Shown here piece after piece: positions 6,931-14,381 of a stretch of DNA of 64,000 nt; the first letter of the stretch is position 1; each line of letters starts with the position of its first letter. Below the pieces are notes generated by a model that did not search any database, had not been told where the DNA came from, and worked only from the letters and a program-made list of their open reading frames with translations. A program made the translations under genes and the position numbers. The stretch lies in contig NZ_WHUV01000002.1 in NCBI RefSeq assembly GCF_009380155.1, forward strand, positions 682,001 to 746,000. Direction: 5' to 3'. The DNA comes from Pseudomonas piscis. GTDB taxonomy: Bacteria; Pseudomonadota; Gammaproteobacteria; Pseudomonadales; Pseudomonadaceae.

Positions 6931-9222
6931 CTATTTTTTTAGCAACCATTCCACATGCGCCAAATCTTCGGCAGAAAGATTACGTCGGACGCTCTCCCAT
7001 ACTGCAGCAATGTGATAGTTCTGGAAGCACTGCGCCAGGGCTTTTATCTCGCCACGATCACTGGGGAAGACACTATCGGTAAACGTAAGCGCTCCCTGGA
7101 GAAAGTCATGCTCAGCAGGCCTAATCAAATTAAAAGCACATCCGATAAGCAAATACGCCACTGCTATAGCCTTTGGAGGCGCCGTTTCAATGTTTGCCAC
7201 CAGTTGCCGAACTGTTGGCCTATCGAACAATTTAGCATTCAGCCTTGAACCTTTATCTAATCTTATGAACCATCGCGCGATACCGCCATCACTAATTAAA
7301 GTAGGTTGGTATAGGAAAAAACCCAGTAAGAAATAGAGTGCATACTTAGAGGGCTGGCTCATTGTAGGTTTGGCCGGCGCATTGTCTACCCAGACCTGTA
7401 AGCGGCCGACAATTCCGCAGATCCTGCATTCAGATGCAATCTCCTGAAAACCACGCGCACTTCGGCTGATCAACCCGGTGCCGTGGTCAAAGGTTTCGCG
7501 CTGAGTATGCTGGGAGTAAGCAAGCCAGGATCCGGTCAGCTCACTGAGGCTGCTCCTATCAAGGCGCTGCAGCAAAACCGGGTGACGATGATAGGTGCAC
7601 ACAGCGGCCCCACGTTTGCGCCACGCCCTGCGCAGTGCTGGGGCTCTCATCGCTGTCACATCGTCTGCAATGCACTGAGCACAGTACTTACGGTTCTCCC
7701 GAGGATGCGTGGCATCACCTGGAAGCGAAAATTGGACGTGCATGCGATTCTGTAAGCGCGCTGGAAACACGTTGAGGAACGCCTGAGATCGATAAAGCGT
7801 GTCGTGTTCAAGGATGTCTCTTCCCAGCGCCACGCTATAGCCAGCGGAGCCAAGGAGCACGGCCGGATCCCAAGGAATCTGATCCGCATTCCCTTCATTT
7901 GACGGAGCTGTCGCCACCTCACTGGCCAACCTCGCCGGAATTGGCAGACCGTTGGAGTCTGCTACGCCGCGTGCACGTGTGAGCATTTGGCGCTTATAGG
8001 AGTCATAGGACTGCTGACAACCCTGAGTCAGCCCTGTACACCACTGCAGAAAATCATCATGAATGATCGTGATTGATGGGGAACATGCATTTCTGGACAG
8101 CCAGGAGCCCAAGGTCTCGTCAGCGACCGGTTTGAGGTACGTTTCGAATCCTCGCTCGAATACCGCCTTGAGTTTCGGTTTAGGTGTGTGAATACTCAGC
8201 ACTTCAGCAGGCTGGGAGTCTTGCTGTTTTACAGAGTGAGCGGGTACCAGGCTATGGAAACTGAGTGCTTGTGCAGCTCCAGCGACCTCTGCAACCCTGG
8301 CAACCTCAGCATGGGGAAGAGCCACTTTATCCAGCGCTCCCGCCCTCCCTGCCATTGACTCGGCGTCCAGCACCATTGACGCCTTGAGTGCCCTGAGAGC
8401 GGACACGGTTTTGCCAACAAGCCCCTTTGTGTGCTTATGAAGCTCGTATAGATCGATACCGTGAGACGTCACGAATTCGGGAAATAGGAGCGGGATGGTC
8501 TTAGGCACCAGCATTCTGACGAGGTCGTTTTCGGCGTCAATCGCTCCTTGCTGGAGCGGGTCGAATACGGCCGGCGGACTTTCCAACGGAACTAGGTAAG
8601 TTGGGATTTTCGACAATGCCAGTGCTTCCATTGTCCCGGCAACGAAGTGTTGATAGGCCTCGTCGCACTCCATAGCCTTCAGATCGACGTACACGACCTC
8701 GACCCCCATACCGAGTGCGCGCAACCCCAGCTCCGTTAGCCCGTCGTACGTACCACAGAAGACAATGTCATAGCCGAACGGCGGCGATAGCAGATAGGAC
8801 AGCACTTTATAAGTCAAATGGATCTTCTGCTGGTGCTTGCTGAAGAAGTCGTGCCCATCGTCAAATATGATCGTCTGATACCGCCTCAAATGAAGCGCAG
8901 AAATGTAAGGGAGGCTAATCCTGCGTGGTGGGTGGATACCAGCGGAGTAGATGGGCAGGCCTAGCGACCTGAGGAGATGGGTCATGAACACGAAATCAGC
9001 ATTCATGGCCATCCTTGGCACCAATTCCGAACGCATGCCTTCGCGAGCTAGCAGCTGATGAAGACGGGAGGCGAAAGCGCTTGCTCCAGCGCCCGCCTCA
9101 CCCCTCACGACAATCAACCTTCCTTCTGCCTTATGGCGGTCGCGTAGGAGAGCCAGAGCACGCTGCAAAGGCGGTTCATTGGCTGAACTGCATACCCATC
9201 CACGCCACACAGATTCAGTCAT
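6931..9222 (-). CDS. tniQ: Fusion of a degenerate TniB-like AAA domain with TniQ
   Basis: The protein has 763 residues. Residues ~1-230 resemble TniB/TnsC ATPases: strand VVRGEAGAGAS occupies the Walker A place, but the catalytic Lys is replaced by Ala (position 47); a Walker-B-like IIFDDGHDF follows at ~118-126. Residues ~355-760 form TniQ: LKPVADETLGSWLSR opens the domain, and a zinc-binding set CAQC (514-517) and CTYH (542-545) follows, with another CRIC pair later. TniQ proteins guide target choice in Tn7-like systems. The gene overlaps the end of tniB by 8 bases. TniQ is usually a separate ~300-400-residue protein, so the extra ATPase-like half is unusual. It probably contacts TniB through it. 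Confidence 0.8.
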   Translation of the reverse strand: MTESVWRGWVCSSANEPPLQRALALLRDRHKAEGRLIVVRGEAGAGASAFASRLHQLLAREGMRSELVPRMAMNADFVFMTHLLRSLGLPIYSAGIHPPRRISLPYISALHLRRYQTIIFDDGHDFFSKHQQKIHLTYKVLSYLLSPPFGYDIVFCGTYDGLTELGLRALGMGVEVVYVDLKAMECDEAYQHFVAGTMEALALSKIPTYLVPLESPPAVFDPLQQGAIDAENDLVRMLVPKTIPLLFPEFVTSHGIDLYELHKHTKGLVGKTVSALRALKASMVLDAESMAGRAGALDKVALPHAEVARVAEVAGAAQALSFHSLVPAHSVKQQDSQPAEVLSIHTPKPKLKAVFERGFETYLKPVADETLGSWLSRNACSPSITIIHDDFLQWCTGLTQGCQQSYDSYKRQMLTRARGVADSNGLPIPARLASEVATAPSNEGNADQIPWDPAVLLGSAGYSVALGRDILEHDTLYRSQAFLNVFPARLQNRMHVQFSLPGDATHPRENRKYCAQCIADDVTAMRAPALRRAWRKRGAAVCTYHRHPVLLQRLDRSSLSELTGSWLAYSQHTQRETFDHGTGLISRSARGFQEIASECRICGIVGRLQVWVDNAPAKPTMSQPSKYALYFLLGFFLYQPTLISDGGIARWFIRLDKGSRLNAKLFDRPTVRQLVANIETAPPKAIAVAYLLIGCAFNLIRPAEHDFLQGALTFTDSVFPSDRGEIKALAQCFQNYHIAAVWESVRRNLSAEDLAHVEWLLKK

Positions 9223-10081
9223 CCCCGAACGTGGGCAGCAGCATGCTACGACTCAGGCTAATCAGCTCTTGATCAATCCGCTCCTCTCCGGACTGAATCG
9301 CGAGTTTCGCAGAGGCGACCAGCACCTTCACGATCTCTCGCGTGCTCCCATTACATTCATTTACCAGATCGGCCTGAATTTCCCGGGTATCCAGAACAGA
9401 GGCTTTCCTGAGTGGCATGAATTTGACGAAAGTTTTGAGGAAGCGCGAGAACTCTAAGCTGTCAGACTCCCACGAGGGCACCTCCCACAGTCCGAAGCGC
9501 GATCGGCACTGTGAATCTACAGCTAGGTGGGATTTGAATTCCTCAGTGCCCACGACAATCACACTCAACCCCATGTCACTGTTAGCCAAGGCGCGCAGAT
9601 AGGTGTAGTTGGACTGAACGAGCATGTGCTTTGCACCGATCAGCGCGTTTGCTTCGTCAAGGATGCAAACCGCTGCTTGCATTTGCTCCAGCCTTTCCTT
9701 CGTGCGCTTAACACCATTGGGATTGCTCATCGTCTTCGCATTCTCCGTGAAGCCGATTTGGCTCAGAAAGATTTCCTGGAGGTCGATGTGCCTTCCACAA
9801 GTGGCCAAGTCGATCCGGATGACACGAGTGGCGTCAGGCGTTTTAAACAGAGCCTCTGCACGCTCAACCATCGTCGATTTGCCGATGCCGCTAACGCCGA
9901 TGAGTCCAATACACGATCGACTGCCGATGCGCTGAAGCTCGATCAGGCGTGCGACCGCATCAAAGAAAGACTTGGTGCTGCCGGTCTTGATCCAAACCGG
10001 CATGTCGCAGTACGCGATGCGAGCCTCGTTGTCCATGAGAGCGATCTGCTGGACTTTCGGGGCCAAATGAGACAAATCCAT
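9215..10081 (-). CDS. tniB: TniB-like AAA+ ATPase of the transposon
   Basis: This 288-residue AAA+ protein has an intact Walker A, GVSGIGKST (62-70), and Walker B, VCILDEAN (Asp142, Glu143). The N-terminal region with ARIAYCDMPVWI is typical of TniB. In Tn5053- and Tn7-like elements this ATPase selects the target and activates the transposase. The ATG follows two bases after the tniA stop, and the ribosome-binding site lies inside the last tniA codons, so translation is coupled. The next gene overlaps its 3' end. Confidence 0.88.
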   Translation of the reverse strand: MDLSHLAPKVQQIALMDNEARIAYCDMPVWIKTGSTKSFFDAVARLIELQRIGSRSCIGLIGVSGIGKSTMVERAEALFKTPDATRVIRIDLATCGRHIDLQEIFLSQIGFTENAKTMSNPNGVKRTKERLEQMQAAVCILDEANALIGAKHMLVQSNYTYLRALANSDMGLSVIVVGTEEFKSHLAVDSQCRSRFGLWEVPSWESDSLEFSRFLKTFVKFMPLRKASVLDTREIQADLVNECNGSTREIVKVLVASAKLAIQSGEERIDQELISLSRSMLLPTFGDD

Positions 10082-10083
10082 GG

Positions 10084-11922
10084 CTATTCCCCCTCGAACT
10101 CTTCGACGGTTTCCGCGAAGTTACGCTGCTGATAGGTGACTTTCTTGGCTTTCTTGGCGGGGTGCTTGAGCAGCGGATCGAACTTATCTGCAGCATTGAT
10201 CTCACGCTGCTTGCGCATCGCAGGACTGGGAAGCGCGAGCGCCTTGCTGATCATTTTGGTGCGAGCGAGGAACGCCCTGACAGCCCGCTCCCCCAGCTTC
10301 CCTGCCCTTTTCCCTGCTTTGGCCAGCGACTTGAGCAGAAGATCACGGGCGGCAAGGGTTCCAGTGGTCTGCTCACGCGCAGGCACCTGAATCCACTCAC
10401 CCTCTATAAGGACGAGGATGGAAGACAAGTTGACTGGGTCATACTTTACGCGTAGCCGCTTGCCGACAAAGGGTCGCAGAACGTTGCTCGAGTAACGGAA
10501 GCCGTTGACCTTGAGCCCCGTCCTGGACAGGATAGGATTCTTCTCCGGCATGACCTCGATGATGAAGTTTTTGACGTTGTGGACTTGCCGGGGAATGGTG
10601 GGCGCCCCATTCTTGTCCGTCATGGCCTCGAGCCAACGCTGACGCGGCGTCTTCCCGTCTGTTGCTATGGTGTCGTGATACTCGCAAACGGAAAGCGTGA
10701 AGTACCTGATGAACTCGTCAAGCGTCATCGCATGATCTTTCGACGGATCATAGTCCCTTTCCTTCCGAGTCCTGGAGGCCGTCCCCCCGGGCAGCATCTG
10801 GACGGCGCCGATGTTCAAAGTGCCCAAAACTCGCTCGCAGATTCCTCCATCCTGTTTTTGGCTACGGTGCCGAAGCTTGATCCCTTCCAGCGCGCACGCA
10901 CCGGCTAGATTCCCCGACCTAAACTCGCGAGCGTTGTCAGTCAGCAGCTCGTCAAAGAGGCCATAAAACTCGTAATCGTGATCTTCAAGATCCAGCTTCT
11001 TCATAAACCCGTCTTTAGGCATTACTGCGTGCTTGAGCGCATGAGCAACGCTGCAGAGGCAGGGATAACGAATGGCGATATAGAAGCCGAGGATCACCTT
11101 GGTCTTGGCGCAGATCGCCAGGGTGATCCAAGGCCGGCCAATGCTCTTGTCAGGCTCTTCAGTGCTGGAAATGAAGACATCCGCAACGGTGTGATCCATC
11201 TGGACTTGCTCAAGCGCACGACTGAACCCACGGAAACCGTCCCTAAGCTGGAAATTGTCACCAGCAAAGTCTTTGCCACGCACGGGAACCGCTTTTTCGT
11301 ACTCGGACAGCTTGTTCATGCGGTCGCAGATTGTTTCGTAGGAAGGCACCTCGGTGATTTTCAGCTCATGGCAGATCGCTTGAACCCCCTTCCATACCGT
11401 GCGGTAAGATGCACCTTGCCCACGATACAGCCAGAACTGGTCAGCAATGATTTTCTCAATCTCGGGTGAGAGGGTCGTTTTGCCTTGCTTACGCCCACGC
11501 TTCTTCGTAAGCAAACTGATAGGGCCAATCTCGGGATTGTAGTTGCGGCGCACCTCGTAGTAACGAGGCCGACTGAGCCCGCATTCCTTGGCGGCTTGCT
11601 CAGCGGAGATCTCTTTTTTGAGCTCTCGCTCTATGATCTTGAAACGATCGTGCGCTTGCTCCATTTGCTTCGTAGTGAAGCCATCAATCAATATGAGCGA
11701 GCGCGCCGATTCGATTTCTGCGATCTTGGTAGCAGCGGCCTCATTGAGGGTCTGGTGATCGACAGGGATCGCCTTAGCGGCTTCCACCGCACATACTTTG
11801 AGAGTGCGTAGATTCTTTAGGTATACTTTCCTGGTGGCCTCGTCGATGCCCTCGACCAACCAGAGATCATTGTCATACCTAACAATTTTACTACTACTAT
11901 CTAGCGCTGAAAAAGAATTCAT
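10084..11922 (-). CDS. tniA: TniA/TnsB-like DDE transposase
   Basis: The protein has 612 residues with an N-terminal helix-turn-helix region (AAKECGLSRPRYYEVRR) and an integrase core. The catalytic triad is visible: Asp243 in QMDHTVAD, Asp329 in LLTDNAREF and Glu363 in GICERVLG. A Mu-type C-terminal beta domain and a basic tail follow. It should cut the element ends and join them to target DNA. A ribosome-binding site AGAGGT precedes the start. No TnsA-like endonuclease gene is next to it, so replicative or Tn5053-like chemistry is likely. It heads the tniABQ run. Confidence 0.9.
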   Translation of the reverse strand: MNSFSALDSSSKIVRYDNDLWLVEGIDEATRKVYLKNLRTLKVCAVEAAKAIPVDHQTLNEAAATKIAEIESARSLILIDGFTTKQMEQAHDRFKIIERELKKEISAEQAAKECGLSRPRYYEVRRNYNPEIGPISLLTKKRGRKQGKTTLSPEIEKIIADQFWLYRGQGASYRTVWKGVQAICHELKITEVPSYETICDRMNKLSEYEKAVPVRGKDFAGDNFQLRDGFRGFSRALEQVQMDHTVADVFISSTEEPDKSIGRPWITLAICAKTKVILGFYIAIRYPCLCSVAHALKHAVMPKDGFMKKLDLEDHDYEFYGLFDELLTDNAREFRSGNLAGACALEGIKLRHRSQKQDGGICERVLGTLNIGAVQMLPGGTASRTRKERDYDPSKDHAMTLDEFIRYFTLSVCEYHDTIATDGKTPRQRWLEAMTDKNGAPTIPRQVHNVKNFIIEVMPEKNPILSRTGLKVNGFRYSSNVLRPFVGKRLRVKYDPVNLSSILVLIEGEWIQVPAREQTTGTLAARDLLLKSLAKAGKRAGKLGERAVRAFLARTKMISKALALPSPAMRKQREINAADKFDPLLKHPAKKAKKVTYQQRNFAETVEEFEGE

Positions 11923-12422
11923 AACGGATACCTCTGCTCAGTGGCCATGGGCGGAACCTTCAGCAGCGCTTCTCAACGCTTACTTATCAACCTTCATGAA
12001 GATCCTTCTTTTAGGCACTAAGCTGTAGCCGTGACGAGGCACGTTCGGTGAAACCAGCGTTAGGCGCCGCCCGATTGTTTTTAGCATTGGACTAAAAGTC
12101 CTGTTATGTTGGACATAGATATCCCAAGGGTTTGAAACCCTAAGACGGTTTGTTTGCCCTGCCCGGCCATGCCTTGTTTGCGATCAGTTGGTCGGCTACT
12201 GGCCAGCCGGTTTCTGGTTGGCGGTGGGAGTCGTTCGGTCGTGGATTAGATCAGTAGCGGACTTTTCGCAGACCAAGCAGTATTGGCTTTCGAATATCTC
12301 AACTACAGCGCCAGGCCTTGCACCTCCTGACTAAGCACGACACCCCATATCAGCCCCTGCTTCTTGGCCTCCAAACTTGCGAGACTAAGCTCGTGGGTGT
12401 TCCTACGGCGGGCTTTGTAGTA
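11923..12422. other. Non-coding stretch upstream of tniA with small inverted repeats
   Basis: No gene was found. Two compact inverted repeats are present: GGACT/AGTCC around AAA at 12089-12101 and AGGGTTT/AAACCCT around one base at 12127-12141. They may be promoter or operator elements for tniA, since transcription enters from this side. Base composition resembles the rest of the element. Confidence 0.4.
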
Positions 12423-12782
12423 TCAGAAGTTGCTAGGGTCGCATTCATTCGCAGCTTCCTGAACGGTAAAATTCCCACTGAGCGTCCTGACGATAATGGT
12501 GCACCTACCCTGTGCGTCCATTATTTGCTCCGGGGTAAAACCGTTGACCAGGATCAGCGATCTCCACACCGTTTTCGCTGCGACCTTGGCGACTGCAGAC
12601 TGAATTAGAGCGTGATGATCCACCGCCTTCACACTGTCAATACAAACTGAACACACCTCGTCGCTACGTGCATTCCTGAGGAGCACCTGCCTGGCCGTCG
12701 CGTTCAAACCCTCTACAACCCAGATATCACTGTTGAATTGCACGACCATGGGGTTCTCACCCGAAGCGTCGTCGAAGCTCAT
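12423..12782 (-). CDS. Short protein related to the N-terminal domain of TniA
   Basis: This 119-residue protein runs parallel to the first ~115 residues of TniA from this same element: SDIWVVEGLNATARQVLLRN matches DNDLWLVEGIDEATRKVYLKN, and RSLILVNGFTPEQI matches RSLILIDGFTTKQM. It stops inside the helix-turn-helix, with no catalytic domain. It has its own GGAGG site six bases before the ATG, which argues for a used gene, not debris. It could bind element DNA or TniA and tune transposition; that is inference. The alternative is a truncated second tniA. Confidence 0.65.
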   Translation of the reverse strand: MSFDDASGENPMVVQFNSDIWVVEGLNATARQVLLRNARSDEVCSVCIDSVKAVDHHALIQSAVAKVAAKTVWRSLILVNGFTPEQIMDAQGRCTIIVRTLSGNFTVQEAANECDPSNF

Positions 12783-12814
12783 GATGAATCCTCCGATTAG
12801 TGGCTACTAGTGGT

Positions 12815-12847
12815 GTCGGACGGTACCTACTGAAAGTACCGTCCGAC
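12815..12847. other. Perfect 12-base inverted repeat
   Basis: Arms GTCGGACGGTAC and GTACCGTCCGAC enclose a 9-base loop. The hairpin sits between the two accessory genes of the transposon, just upstream of the ribosome-binding site of the 119-residue gene. No U-run follows on either strand. It may be an operator or an mRNA-processing or attenuation structure. Confidence 0.7.
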
Positions 12848-12906
12848 TTGCTTCAGCGCTGGACTATTCCAGCACTATTCTCTTAAGGCATCTTGGGTGA
12901 AGGCTT

Positions 12907-13593
12907 TTAGTGGTACCGAAGAACCTCTTGGGAGAACAGAACATCCAGGCGTTCGGCAGTGGCGCTATAGGATGGCGGCTTGATCTTCAAGAAAGAACAC
13001 TCTTGGCAAACTACACGCCACGTGTTCTTCTTGGTCGAGGAGGCTGTTAGGAACTCGCGCCTGAACACGCCAGCGATAACACTTTCAACTTCCGCACTCA
13101 GCCGAGACTTTCGCTTTGCGCATTCTGTAATTTGAATTCGCATCTGAGGAGTGATTGCGTCAAATTTCACCTCGTGGGGCCATGGCTCCCTCAATTCAGA
13201 AACTTCCTGACTGAGTTTGCTTTGGTCGAACTCCTCAAAAGAACAAGAATCAGATCTTACGAACAGTCTCGTACGGGAGGCAGTATCATCGCTTTTTTGC
13301 TCGGTCGTGATCTTTCGAGTGGCGATACCAGTAACAAGGAAGCCAACGACCAGATCAGTAGCGCTGTCCAACATCATGACCACCGATGGGTAAGTCCTTG
13401 GAGGACTACCCGAGATCGGTTCCTTGCTCACGCGGCGTTCTGCTTTGGCGGTCTTATTTGAAGATATGTCGCGCGAAGATAGCCCTGGCGGGCGGGGTGT
13501 GTTGGGGACGACCAGTGTAGCCGGCTTTATACAGATGGGATTATGTTGGGCTGCGTCCGATTCAGGCGAACCAGGCTTGGTTGGCTTGCGCAT
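12907..13593 (-). CDS. Accessory transposon protein with TniA-like segments in changed order
   Basis: About 228 residues. The N-terminal 70 residues are Pro/Ser-rich and basic. The next block (YPSVVMMLDSATDLVVGFLV) resembles the TniA core strand after the first catalytic Asp (WITLAICAKTKVILGFYIA). The C-terminal third (LSAEVESVIAGVF to SYSATAERLDVL) resembles TniA residues ~151-207, which come before that strand in TniA. The order is therefore permuted, and the catalytic residues are missing. GGAGG stands six bases before the second of two ATGs, chosen here; the first gives one more residue. It is the first gene inside the right end. Function unknown. Confidence 0.55.
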   Translation of the reverse strand: MRKPTKPGSPESDAAQHNPICIKPATLVVPNTPRPPGLSSRDISSNKTAKAERRVSKEPISGSPPRTYPSVVMMLDSATDLVVGFLVTGIATRKITTEQKSDDTASRTRLFVRSDSCSFEEFDQSKLSQEVSELREPWPHEVKFDAITPQMRIQITECAKRKSRLSAEVESVIAGVFRREFLTASSTKKNTWRVVCQECSFLKIKPPSYSATAERLDVLFSQEVLRYH

Positions 13594-13596
13594 CAT

Positions 13597-14381
13597 TTAC
13601 CTCCAATCCCGCTTTTAAAACGGTTGGGGAAATGGATAGGCTACGGGGGGCTAGCGGGATCGTCCCCATCACCACCTGCTGCAAGTCAGTCGATGAGACT
13701 CAAATTTTAACGCTCAAATTTGCCGTGCAGCTTTTGAGGTTTAGCACCGCAAATTCGTAGCGCAAGCTTGATTTTTCTTCTTTATTATTTTACCTATATA
13801 AATCAGCAAGTTGAGATGGAAAAAATTTTGTGTCATGGAATTGAAACGAAGAAAAAGCAGGTGGTTTTTTCTTCTTTCTAGCTATGCGCGGCTAGGAGGC
13901 AGGGTTTGCGGGGGCTTTTGGGGTGAAGGTTTTTAAAGGCTGGTGACAGATCCCGCTTACCCGCTTAACGTCCTCCCTCTCAACGGCCCACGCCTCGTAT
14001 TCAGATAAGTCATTGTCTGAACGCCATCCCGTCCATGCTCGACCAGACCACACTCGTTACCAGAGCCTGCTTCAATTCCAGATCGCTCGTGCACTGATTC
14101 ACCCGGGTACTGCGCAAAATCTGTTTGATCCGCATCAGGCGTGATCTCTTCCTTTACCTGCGGATCTCATCCTCGCGAACTAGGCCTCGCTCTAAGGGAT
14201 TCAACCGTTGTCCCTGAGAGTCCCGTTTATGTCCGTAAATACCCCATCCCTCTGAACCGGACTGTTCTAGTTTCTACCAGCCTCTGACCAGCAGCCTGGT
14301 CGTCAGTGCAGGCTCGCTTCCGACGAGCCTGGCAACGCGGGGTTCTCTTTTGCACACAAAACAATAAACAGGGAGATTCAA
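13597..14381. other. AT-rich right end of the transposon and flank
   Basis: No gene was seen. Candidate transposase-binding sites lie at 13697-13708 and 13711-13721. Runs of AAAGAAGAAAAA-type sequence occur at about 13775-13880, and the proposed terminus TGACA ends at 13948. From 13949 to the ceramidase start the DNA is more GC-rich and should hold the ceramidase promoter. No tRNA gene that could act as an insertion target was found. Confidence 0.45.

Larger units (their letters stand above)
6410..13948. mobile_element. Tn7/Tn5053-like transposon module (proposed limits)
   Basis: The interval carries tniA, tniB, an AAA-tniQ fusion and two accessory genes, all on the minus strand. Read inwards, both ends begin TGTCA. 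Ten bases in, both show C-N-TTAAA and then ACCTTC. Further in, AATTTGAGCG-like motifs occur in the same orientation relative to each end (left 6523-6533 and 6580-6589; right 13697-13708 and 13711-13721), as expected for transposase-binding sites. The five bases flanking the two termini (ACATA and GATCC) do not match, so no target duplication supports the limits. A larger element with cargo to the left remains possible. Confidence 0.45.

Noticed and set aside
12089..12141. Two small stems resembling anticodon and T arms of a tRNA fragment
   Set aside because: Spacing and loop sizes do not fit a tRNA, and no D arm or acceptor stem was found.
6405..13953. Target-site duplication of the transposon
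   Set aside because: Flanking bases ACATA and GATCC are different, so no duplication can be claimed.
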